From NCBI RefSeq assembly GCF_008123965.1, contig NZ_VSTH01000127.1:28601-92600 (forward strand): a DNA stretch of 64,000 nt, read 5' to 3'. The translations under genes were made by a program, and so were the position numbers. Below are positions 1-8,206 of the stretch, piece by piece. Within the stretch, counting starts at the first letter, position 1. Every line of letters begins with the position of its first letter. This DNA is from Bradyrhizobium hipponense (lineage in GTDB: Bacteria; Pseudomonadota; Alphaproteobacteria; Rhizobiales; Xanthobacteraceae). The notes under the pieces are model-generated. The model made no database searches. It was not told the origin of the DNA and was given only the letters and a program-made list of their open reading frames with translations.

Positions 1-222
1 CGTATCCGCCCATGCCTTAAATTAGTGCCGGCGCAAAACTTCGCCAGTTAAATCTTTGGCTAAAGGTCTCATGTTGCGCCGCGAAATATGGGCTTGGAAC
101 ACCGCTTTTGGTGAGGCAGTCTTGCGTTCGGCGCATTCGGTCGCGAACCCTGCCCTGATAAAGCAGTTGTGAGTGCAGTGCAGCTTTCAATCCGGTACAG
201 GCGGCCCAATTGGATCTCGGTA

Positions 223-480
223 ATGCCCAAATACTTCTTCAACACCCGTATCGGCGATGAATTGATCGTAGATCCTGAAGGCGAGGATCTGCGCAATCCG
301 GATCGTGCCTGGGAGGTAGCCCGCCAGATGATTCTGGAGGTGCTGAAATCCGAGGGGACCCAGCCGGCCCTGCTCGAGGCGGTGATCGAGGTCACTGACG
401 TCGCCGGCGACATCGTGCTGGAATTCCCCTTCACCGAGGCGCTGCTGGACATGCCGGACCAATCGGCGACGCGGCATTAG
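223..480 (+). CDS. DUF6894-like small protein
   Basis: An 85-residue soluble protein beginning MPKYFFNTRIGDELIVDPEG. The aromatic start, the acidic D/E-G-x-E-L block and the following 'AWEVARQMI' helix are the pattern of the rhizobial DUF6894 family, whose function is unknown. I chose ATG 223 rather than the in-frame GTG at 169 because the family characteristically begins M-P-[KR]-[YF]-F. It stands alone, with a palindromic repeat starting 17 bp after its stop. No signal peptide or membrane segment is visible. The family name is from memory of the N-terminal pattern. Confidence 0.75.
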   Translation: MPKYFFNTRIGDELIVDPEGEDLRNPDRAWEVARQMILEVLKSEGTQPALLEAVIEVTDVAGDIVLEFPFTEALLDMPDQSATRH

Positions 481-496
481 CGTCGTGCGAGGTGTG

Positions 497-616
497 CTCC
501 CTCCCCCGCCTGCGGGGGAGGGTTGGGGAGAGGGTGCTTCCACGAGCGAGAACCCCCAGGAGGAGCGAGCCCTCACCCGCGCCTTCGGCGCGACCTCTCC
601 CGCAAGCGGGAGAGGT
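497..616. repeat. Palindromic intergenic repeat, family B copy 1
   Basis: Two inverted GC-rich modules (CTCCCCCGCCTGCGGGGGAG and CTCTCCCGCAAGCGGGAGAG) flank a spacer containing CCTCACCCGCGCCTTCGGCG. The same modules occur in the same arrangement at 10486-10606 and, inverted, at 26842-26961. It lies between the DUF6894-like gene and the amidase and codes for nothing recognisable. Confidence 0.85.
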
Positions 617-745
617 TATGGAGCCCGCGGCTTCGATCGACCAAGCCAATCACCCGCTGACATCCCGCCCGCCCTCGCCCCTGCGAAATCGCATGGCTTT
701 GCCGCTGTCCCGGCGCTAAAAGACGCCGGTCATACGGAGCAAGCC

Positions 746-2145
746 ATGCAAGACCTCTGGCGCCTGTCGGCCGCCGACCTCGCCACCCTCGTCAAGTCCA
801 AAAAAGTGTCCGCCAGGGAGGCCGCCAGGGCCGGCCTTGCCCGGCTCGATGCGGTCAACCCCAAGCTCAATGCTGTGATCGACCATCGGCCGGAGGACGT
901 GCTCAAGCAGGCCGACGCCGTCGATGCGGCGATTGCGAGGGGTGAGGATCCCGGCGTTCTGGCCGGCGTGCCCGTCACCATCAAGGCCAATGTCGACCAG
1001 GAAGGCTTTGCCACCACCAACGGCCTCAAGCTGCAGCGCGACCTGATCGCCCGCGAAGACAATCCGGTGGTCGCCAATTTCCGCAAAGCGGGTGCCGTTC
1101 TGCTCGGTCGCACCAATTGCCCGGCCTTTTCCTATCGCTGGTTCACCACCAATCTGGTCCATGGCGACACCAAAAACCCGCGCGATGGCTCGCTGACCCC
1201 CGGCGGCTCGTCTGGTGGCGCCGGTTCGGCGGTCGCCGTCGGCATCGGCCACATCGCCCACGGCACCGACATCGCCGGCTCGATCCGCTATCCCGCCTAT
1301 GCCTGCGGCGTGCATGGCCTGCGCCCGACGCTCGGCCGGATTCCGGCCTTCAACGCCGCGCTGCCGGAGCGCCCGATCGGGCCGCAAATCATGGCGGTCT
1401 CGGGTCCGCTGGCGCGCACCGTCAACGACATCAGGATTTCGCTCGCCGCCATGTCGGCCCGCGACGTCCGCGATCCCTGGTGGATGCCGGCGCCGCTCGA
1501 AGGTCCGGCGCGGCCGAAGCGCGCCGCGCTCTGCCTCAATCCGGACGGGCTTGCGACCACCCCGGAGGTGAAGGCGGCCGTCGCCGATGCCGGCAAGCGG
1601 CTGGAGCGCGCCGGCTGGACCGTCGAAGCGATCGAGAACACGCCGCCGATGCGCGAGGCGGTCGAGTGGCAGACAAAGCTCTGGCTCGGCGACGGCTACG
1701 AGGCGCAGCTGGAAATGGCCGAACGCGAGGGCGATCCCGGCGCGCTGGCATGCCTGCGCGGCAATCGCGCCAGGGTCACGCCGCTCGACCAGGCGAATTA
1801 CGCCAAGGCGCTCATCCGCCGCGCCACGCTGACCCGGGACTGGATGCTGTTCTTCGAGCAATACGCGGTGGTGCTGACGCCGGTATCCGGCGAGCTGCCG
1901 TTCCCGGATCAGCTCGACCTCAAGGACGACGAATCTTTCGAGCGCGTCTGGGAGGCGCAACTGCCGCAGATCGCGATTCCCTTCATGGGACTGCCGGGCC
2001 TGGTGGTCTCGACCGGCCTCGTGGGCAAGGCTCCGGTCGGCGTGCACATCGTCTCCGGCCGCTACCGCGAGGACCTGTGTCTGCTCGCAGGCGAAGCGAT
2101 CGAGGCCGGCGGCGTGCCGCCGTCGCCAATCGACCCCGTGGACTG

Positions 2146-2146
<1 letters not shown>
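746..2146 (+). CDS. Amidase-signature family amidohydrolase
   Basis: A 466-residue cytoplasmic amidase. The Ser-cisSer-Lys triad can be placed at K80 (VPVTIKANVD), the GGSSGG loop around S155-S156 and S179 (DIAGSIR), in the usual amidase-signature order. Length matches the family (about 450-500). The substrate cannot be told from sequence; aryl or alkyl amides are typical. ATG 746 is preferred because the longer frame starting at 485 would read through a palindromic repeat. Its TGA overlaps the ATG of the glutathione peroxidase gene by one base, so the two are probably translationally coupled. Confidence 0.9.
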
Positions 2147-2621
<475 letters not shown>

Positions 2622-2625
<4 letters not shown>

Positions 2626-2879
2626 GCGAGACAATCATGAGCGACGAATTTCCGGACCGCCTGTCGGTCGATCCGAACAGCCCCTATTACAATGCGGATA
2701 TCCTGGCGCGCGACGTCGGCATCCGTTTCAAGGGCGTCGAGAAGACCAATGTCGAGGAGTACTGCATCAGCGAAGGCTGGGTCCGCGTCACCGCAGGCAA
2801 CGCCAAGGACCGCCACGGCAACCCGCTGACCATCAAGGTGCATGGGCCGGTCGAGCCGTATTTCAGGGATAAGAAGTAG
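2622..2879 (+). CDS. DUF3297 family protein
   Basis: An 85-residue soluble protein containing DRLSVDPNSPYYNADIL, followed by a region ending 'KVHGPVEPYFRDKK'. This is the pattern I associate with DUF3297, a small conserved proteobacterial family of unknown function; in some genomes it is misnamed a glutathione peroxidase because it is adjacent to one. ATG 2622 overlaps the peroxidase stop by four bases. A second ATG at residue 6 is possible. The close linkage suggests a role tied to the peroxidase, which is inference only. Confidence 0.8.
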
Positions 2880-3011
2880 TCTGGCACGCCTCTCTCCCCT
2901 CGCAATGACGATGTTGGGCGAGCTTTGCGGTTTCCTCGTTCTATTGCGCTCGTTGCTCGCAATCATCTTGTGGTTGTGATATCGTGGTGGCTCTCTCAGC
3001 CGAGAGCGCTC

Positions 3012-3299
3012 ATGAAGCAGCCTTGCGTGTACATGTTCGCCAATCGCCGCAATGGGACGATCTACACGGGCGTCACTTCCAATCCGCCGCGTCGCGCGTT
3101 CGAGCACCGCGAGGGATTGGTCAAGGGGTTCTCTTCGAAGTACGGCTGCAAGCTTCTCGTCTGGTACGAACTGCACGCGACCATCACCGACGCGATTACA
3201 CGCGAAAAGCAGATCAAGGGCGGCAGCCGGGCGAACAAGCTTGCGCTGATCGAGACGCTTAATCCGGATTGGAAGGATTTGTACGAGACGCTGATTTGA
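3012..3299 (+). CDS. GIY-YIG nuclease superfamily protein
   Basis: A 95-residue single-domain GIY-YIG protein. VYMFANRRNGTIYTGVTSN contains the variant of the motif (V-Y-M ... I-Y-T-G-V-T), followed by the conserved R of 'PPRRAFEHR' and a Y/E-rich 'REKQIKGGSRANKLALIE' helix. Small GIY-YIG proteins of the YhbQ/UPF0213 type are common in alphaproteobacteria and mostly uncharacterised. ATG 3012 is the first Met before the domain; no strong ribosome binding site is visible. A long tandem repeat array starts 45 bp after its stop. Confidence 0.85.
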   Translation: MKQPCVYMFANRRNGTIYTGVTSNPPRRAFEHREGLVKGFSSKYGCKLLVWYELHATITDAITREKQIKGGSRANKLALIETLNPDWKDLYETLI

Positions 3300-3344
3300 T
3301 GGCCGAGAGCGCGGCACCCGTTAGTCGCGTGATGTCGCCACACG

Positions 3345-4107
3345 CTCCGTCATTGCGAGCGCAGCGAAGCAATCCAGAGTCCTCGCGCGGAGGCAGTCTG
3401 GATTGCTTCGTCGCAAGAGCTCCTCGCAATGACGGCGGAGAGGGCGGTGTCGGCTGAGGGTGGCCGGGCCTCGGAGGAAGGCTGGAAGCTGCGCGAGATG
3501 TCGCCACACTCTCCGTCATTGCGAGCGCAGCGAAGCAATCCAGAGTCCTTCCGCGGCGGCAGTCTGGATTGCTTCGTCGCAAGAGCTCCTCGCAATGACG
3601 GCGGAGAGGGCGGTGTGCCAAGGCCGGGCCCTCAGCCCGCGGACGACGGAGCTGGAATCGTGCGAGGTGTCGCCACACTCTCCGTCATTGCGAGCGCAGC
3701 GAAGCAATCCAGAGTCTTTCCGCGGCGGCAGTCTGGATTGCTTCGTCGCAAGAGCTCCTCGCAATGACGGCGGAGAGGGCGGTGTCGGCTGAGGGCGGCC
3801 GGGCCTCGGCGGACGAAGGCTGGAAGTTGCGCGAGGTGTCGCCACACTCTCCGTCATTGCGAGCGCAGCGAAGCAATCCAGAGTCCTTCTGCGGCGGCAG
3901 TCTGGATTGCTTCGTCGCAAGAGCTCCTCGCAATGACGGCGGAGAGGGCGGTGTGCCAAGGCCGGGCCCTCAGCCCGCGGACGACGGAGCTGGAATCGTG
4001 CGAGGTGTCGCCACACTCTCCGTCATTGCGAGCGCAGCGAAGCAATCCAGAGTCCTTCCGCGGCGGCAGTCTGGATTGCTTCGTCGCAAGGGCTCCTCGC
4101 AATGACG
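3345..4107. repeat. Compound tandem array of five family-A palindromes
   Basis: Five copies of an approximately 87-bp palindrome whose arms read GCGAAGCAATCCAGA and TCTGGATTGCTTCG, beginning CCGTCATTGCG at 3347, 3513, 3682, 3851 and 4020. Spacings are 166, 169, 169 and 169 bp. The spacers alternate between two sequences: type 1 (TCGGCTGAGGG...) after copies 1 and 3, and type 2 (GCCAAGGCCGGG...) after copies 2 and 4. The real repeating unit is therefore about 338 bp. Differences between copies are few (for example TCCTCGCGC, TCCTTCCGC, TCTTTCCGC and TCCTTCTGC in the apex), so the expansion is recent. ORFs inside it are repeat translations, not genes. Confidence 0.92.
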
Positions 4108-4130
4108 AGGTGGTGCGAGCCGGCCGTCCG

Positions 4131-5483
4131 TTACGACAACCTCATATCCAGCCGCCGCCGCCCTTCGCCTTTCAGCAGCTTCTTTACCGCGCTTGAGGTC
4201 ACGACCTCGCCGTCGTTGGCGTAAGCCTCGTGGTTCTTCTCGATGTCGTCGAGGCGGTAGAGATAGTTGACCATGACGCCCGCGGACTCCCGCATGCCCT
4301 TGGGCGAGAGGTCGCCGAGCCAGTTGATGCGCTCGAGCCGGGCGCCGTTGCCGAGATGGAAGCGGGCGACCGAGTCGATCAGCCGGCCCTTCGGCGTGCG
4401 TGCCTTCAGGAAATAGTGGGCGGCGAGCGGTTCAATCAGGCCGCGCAGCTGCGCGGTCGCATCCGCATCCTCGAACCATTTCGGCTCGTCCAGGCGCTTC
4501 AGCAGCTCGCGGTCTTCGTCCGAGAGCGGCAGGTCCTTGTCCTGCTTGATCCACGGCATGAAGCCCGGCACCGGCGACAGCGTCACGAAATTGTCGAGCT
4601 TCGGCAGTTCGCGGCGCAATTCCTCCACCACCTGCTTGATCAGGAAGCTGCCGAACGAGATGCCGCCGAGACCGCGCTGGGTGTTGGAGATCGAATAGAA
4701 CACCGCGGTGCGCGCCCGCTCGATCGAGACGGGCCGGCGGTCGACCGCGAGCAGCGGCGCGATCGCGCCGGGGATCGTCTCGGTCAGCGCCACCTCGACG
4801 AAGATCAGGGGCTCGTCGACCATGGCGGGATGGAAGAAGGCGTAGCAGCGGCGGTCGACCGGATCGATGCGGCGGCGCAGATCGTCCCAATCGCTGATCT
4901 CGTGCACGGCTTCGTAACGAATGATCTTTTCGAGGATGTTGGCCGGGGTCGACCAGTCAATCCTGCGCAGCACGAGAAACCCCCTGTTGAACCACGAAGA
5001 GAGCAGATGCGACATGTCGCGATCGAGCGCGGCGAGATCGGTGTGCCCGTTCATCATCCCGAGCAGATCGGCGCGCATCTTGACGAGATCGCCGGTGCCG
5101 CCGGGCGCACGGTTGAGGCGGCGGATCAACTCCTGCCGCCGCGGCTCGGAGGCGAAATGCAATGAACTTGCGTCCTCGTCGCTGGGCCCGGCGCGCCACG
5201 TCTCGACCGCTTTTGCCAGACGCTCGCGATCGGGGCCGAAATCGCGCACCAGGGCCTCGAAGAACGCGCGGCGACCGGCCGCGTCCAGGTCCTGATAGAG
5301 ATCGAGCACCTCGCGCGCCATGGCGGTACCGGACGCTTCGCCCCGACCGGAGAGCAGCGCGCCGCAGAGCTCGATCAGGCCGTCGGCATCCTGCTTGGTA
5401 TCAGCAGAATCGCCACGGCGAAGCAGCGTGCGGCCGCGCTCGGAGATCGTGGCGAGCAGATCGGAGAAGAAGGCATTGGCCAT
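4131..5483 (-). CDS. Malonyl-CoA decarboxylase
   Basis: A 450-residue enzyme converting malonyl-CoA to acetyl-CoA and CO2. The N-terminal helical domain spans roughly residues 1-165 and the GNAT-fold catalytic domain follows. The family's catalytic pair is recognisable as S303 in TLSPVPGFMPW and H376 in RFHLGNGARLERINW; the GGISFGSFLIKQVVEELRRE segment before S303 is also typical. No targeting signal is present, so it is cytosolic. No malonyl-CoA synthetase or malonate transporter gene is adjacent, so this is a lone copy rather than part of a matABC cluster. The gene runs toward the palindromic array. Confidence 0.95.
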   Translation of the reverse strand: MANAFFSDLLATISERGRTLLRRGDSADTKQDADGLIELCGALLSGRGEASGTAMAREVLDLYQDLDAAGRRAFFEALVRDFGPDRERLAKAVETWRAGPSDEDASSLHFASEPRRQELIRRLNRAPGGTGDLVKMRADLLGMMNGHTDLAALDRDMSHLLSSWFNRGFLVLRRIDWSTPANILEKIIRYEAVHEISDWDDLRRRIDPVDRRCYAFFHPAMVDEPLIFVEVALTETIPGAIAPLLAVDRRPVSIERARTAVFYSISNTQRGLGGISFGSFLIKQVVEELRRELPKLDNFVTLSPVPGFMPWIKQDKDLPLSDEDRELLKRLDEPKWFEDADATAQLRGLIEPLAAHYFLKARTPKGRLIDSVARFHLGNGARLERINWLGDLSPKGMRESAGVMVNYLYRLDDIEKNHEAYANDGEVVTSSAVKKLLKGEGRRRLDMRLS

Positions 5484-5602
5484 CTGGGCTTTCGAATCCG
5501 GTTGTGCGGTGCGGGAAGCTTACACAGGATTTAGGCGGAAGCCGATCACATTCAAGCAGGCGAAGCCTGCATCTTCAGCGGTGCCATGCGCCGCAAGAAA
5601 GC

Positions 5603-5740
5603 TGTCATGCCCCGCGAAGGCCGTCATGTCATCCGACGCCGTCATGCCCCGCGAAGGCGGGGCATCCAGTACGCCGCGGCCTATCGGTTCAGCAACAGCG
5701 GCCTCGGAATACTGGATTGCCCGCCTTCGCGGGCAATGAC
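5603..5740. repeat. Palindromic intergenic repeat, family C
   Basis: Between the malonyl-CoA decarboxylase and AraC genes. The main element (5641-5740) has inverted ends GTCATGCCCCGCGAAGGCGG and CCGCCTTCGCGGGCAATGAC with an inner CCAGTA/TACTGG pair. A partial duplicate of the left end (GTCATGCCCCGCGAAGG) lies just upstream at 5604-5620. No coding potential. Confidence 0.8.
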
Positions 5741-5753
5741 AGCGCGAGGGAGG

Positions 5754-6563
5754 CTACCCCTTCCCGGCAAACTCCGTCGGCGTCCGTCCCGTCACCTGGC
5801 GGAACGCCGCCGAAAAAGCCGGCACGCTGGCATAGCCGAGCTGGGCCGCGAGCTGCTTGACCGAGACGTTGGCATCGGTCGACAGTCTTTCGATCGCCGC
5901 CGCGATGCGAGCGCGCTGGCACCAGCTCTTGAAGCTCAATTGTATCTCGCTCGAGAACAGTCGCGACAGCGTGCGCGCGGAGGTACCGACGTCCCGCGCC
6001 AGCGCGTCGATGTCGTGCAGGCCGGTGGGATCGTCGAGAACGATCATCGCGGCACGCCGGCAGCGCGGTTCGCGCGGCAGCGGTACGAAGGTCGCGGAAT
6101 CCTCGGCCTGGTGCAATTCCAGCATCAGCAGGCGGACCAGCAGCTCGGTGCGCTCGGCCGTGTTGCGGGCATCGAACAGCGCGAGAATCGCCTGATGTAG
6201 CAGTGGCGACACCCGCACCACGAACTCTTTGGTCAGGCCCTGATAGCGCTTTTCTTGCTTGAGCCAGGGCAGGTCGAAATACAGCGTGCGCATCTCGATG
6301 TCGGCGAGCAGATCGATGGCGTGCTCGAGCCCGGCCGGAATCCAGACCGCGCGGTCCGGCGGCACCAGCCAGCGCCCTTTGGGTGTCGTCACCTGCATGG
6401 TGCCTTTGGCCGCATAGACCAGTTGCGCCTCACGGTGCAGATGCGGGTCGATCCGTAAGCCCTTGGGATAGTCGCGCGCGACCAGGTGCACGCCCGCGGG
6501 TGAGCGATGGTTGCTCCGGACCTCCCGCAGAATTGGCGTTTCCAAGACAGTCATTGGCAGCAT
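5754..6563 (-). CDS. AraC family transcriptional regulator with cupin sensor
   Basis: A 269-residue regulator. Residues about 20-110 form a cupin-like sensor (DPHLHREAQLVYAAKGTMQV ... VPPDRAVWIPAGLEHAI). The C-terminal approximately 100 residues hold the two AraC helix-turn-helices (IDALARDVGTSARTLSRLF and VSVKQLAAQLGYASVPAFS, ending FRQVTGRTPTEF). It is divergent from the MFS transporter with only about 50 bp between the starts, so it very likely controls that gene. A second Met, four codons in (6554), is an alternative start. Confidence 0.92.
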   Translation of the reverse strand: MLPMTVLETPILREVRSNHRSPAGVHLVARDYPKGLRIDPHLHREAQLVYAAKGTMQVTTPKGRWLVPPDRAVWIPAGLEHAIDLLADIEMRTLYFDLPWLKQEKRYQGLTKEFVVRVSPLLHQAILALFDARNTAERTELLVRLLMLELHQAEDSATFVPLPREPRCRRAAMIVLDDPTGLHDIDALARDVGTSARTLSRLFSSEIQLSFKSWCQRARIAAAIERLSTDANVSVKQLAAQLGYASVPAFSAAFRQVTGRTPTEFAGKG

Positions 6564-6614
6564 CCCGTCATGGGTCCGACATATAACTCATTTCGGTGCA
6601 GGAGAGGATTCGGA

Positions 6615-7787
6615 ATGAACAGCCCCAGCCGGGTGATCGGCTTCGTCAACGCAGGCCATTTCATCGACCATTATGCGATGCTGATCTTCGCCGCCGCCGT
6701 GATCATCATGGGGCCGGCGCTCGGCATGGCCTATTCGGAGCTGCTGCCTTATGCGACGCCCGGCTTCGTCGCCTTCGGTGCGGGATCGCTTTTGACCGGT
6801 TGGCTCGGGGACCGCTGGAGCCGCCGCCACATGATGCTGATCTTCTTCATCGGCATTGGCGCGGCCATGATCTCGGTCGGCTTGGTGCAGACCCCGTCGC
6901 AGCTCGGCGCGGCGCTGTTTGCGATTGGCATCTTCGCCTCGATCTATCATCCCGTCGGCACCGCGATGATCGTGTCCTATGCCGACAGACTCGGCCGCGA
7001 GATGGGGCTGAACGGCGTCTGGGGCAATCTCGGCGTGGCGTCCTCGGCTCTGGTCACCGGCGTAATCGGCCAGTATCTCGGCTGGCGCTTCGCCTTCATC
7101 GTTCCAGGCGTAGTGACGGTCCTGATCGGCATCGGCTTTGCGATGATGGTCGTGCATGAGGACCGCAAGGGCAGCAAGCAGGCGGCGGCTCAAGCGCGGG
7201 TGGCAAAGCAGGACATGTGGCGCGTGATCCTGGCGCTCTTGATCGTCGTCATCGCGATCTCCACGACCTTCAACGCGGTGACGGTGGCGCTGCCAAAACT
7301 GTTTGCGGAGCGGCTCGCGGATCTCACCAGAAGTCCTGCGCTGCTGGGTGTGATTGCGGCCTGCGTCTACGTGTTCGGCGCGATGACGCAGTACACGATC
7401 GGCCGGCTGCTCGACCGCTATTCGCTGAAGGCGGTGGCGCTGCCGCTGTCGTTCATGCTGGCGCCATTCCTGTATCTCGCCGCGACCCTGTCCAACCTGC
7501 CGCTGATCCTGGTTTCGATCGGCATCGTCATGGGCGCCTTCGGACAGGTCACGGTCAACGACGCCATGGTCGGCAAATACACCACCGAAGAGTGGCGCTC
7601 GCGCGCCTATGCCGTACGCTATTTCGTCGGCTTCACCGCTGCCGGCGCCTCCGTCGGCCTGGTTGCCTGGCTCTACGAGCAGGGCGGCTTCGTCACCATG
7701 CTGCACGCCTTCGCCGCACTCTGCCTGCTGGCGATCGCCGCCGCGCTCATCCTGCCCCGCGAGATCAGGACGCCGCAGCCGGTTTAA
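6615..7787 (+). CDS. MFS transporter
   Basis: A 390-residue inner-membrane permease with about 12 hydrophobic segments. The MFS loop 2-3 signature is present as GWLGDRWSRRHMM, and a second cytoplasmic loop reads GRLLDRYSLKAVALPL. The central loop (VVHEDRKGSKQAAAQARVAKQ) separates the two six-helix halves. ATG 6615 follows AGGAGAGG at good spacing. Substrate unknown; the neighbouring divergent AraC/cupin regulator suggests induction by a small exported or imported compound. The family resembles fosmidomycin-resistance-type or sugar-phosphate permeases, but I cannot place it further. Confidence 0.9.
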   Translation: MNSPSRVIGFVNAGHFIDHYAMLIFAAAVIIMGPALGMAYSELLPYATPGFVAFGAGSLLTGWLGDRWSRRHMMLIFFIGIGAAMISVGLVQTPSQLGAALFAIGIFASIYHPVGTAMIVSYADRLGREMGLNGVWGNLGVASSALVTGVIGQYLGWRFAFIVPGVVTVLIGIGFAMMVVHEDRKGSKQAAAQARVAKQDMWRVILALLIVVIAISTTFNAVTVALPKLFAERLADLTRSPALLGVIAACVYVFGAMTQYTIGRLLDRYSLKAVALPLSFMLAPFLYLAATLSNLPLILVSIGIVMGAFGQVTVNDAMVGKYTTEEWRSRAYAVRYFVGFTAAGASVGLVAWLYEQGGFVTMLHAFAALCLLAIAAALILPREIRTPQPV

Positions 7788-8206
7788 CGGATGTCGCGAG
7801 GCCCTCGGCTCGCGCCACATCGTCATTGCGAGGAGCCCTTGCGACGAAGCAATCCAGACTGCCCCGCGGAGGGACTCTGGATTGCTTCGCCGCGCTCGCA
7901 ATGACGGAGAAGCTAGGAATGAGGGGATATGGCGGCACTTCGCGCAAGCCGCCCATGATGCAATTCTGCCGGTGTTTTGCCCGACGAGTCAAACGTCGGC
8001 GCGGGCCACAAAACCTCGGCCAGAAAACCTCAACGCCATCAACGCCGTTCTACTTTGCATGGGGTTGTTTTCGACTTTTTTGCTTTCGCCCCGTCAAGCC
8101 GGCCGCGAGCGGCGGGAACCCGCTCCACCTCCCGCGGGTTCTACTTCCTCCGGCACTTGCCGGGACGTTGAAGGGGCGGGACAGTTGAAGGGGGAAAGAC
8201 ACCCGC
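7788..8206. other. Intergenic region with one family-A palindrome
   Basis: 419 bp between the MFS and antiporter genes. A single family-A palindrome occupies 7821-7906 (CGTCATTGCGAGGAGCCC ... GCTCGCAATGACGG). The remainder holds no convincing ORF. A purine-rich GAAGGGGGAAAGA just before 8207 is the antiporter's ribosome binding site. Confidence 0.75.

Noticed and set aside
716..2047. Long open frame on the minus strand opposite the amidase
   Set aside because: Its translation has no domain and mirrors the amidase codons; high GC leaves the opposite strand open. The same applies to 6588-7901 minus, 8141-9088 minus, 37962-39875 minus and 41022-42614 plus.
3345..4107. CRISPR array
   Set aside because: Spacers are only two alternating sequences, not unique. 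The units are long palindromes with 166-169 bp spacing, and no cas genes are present.
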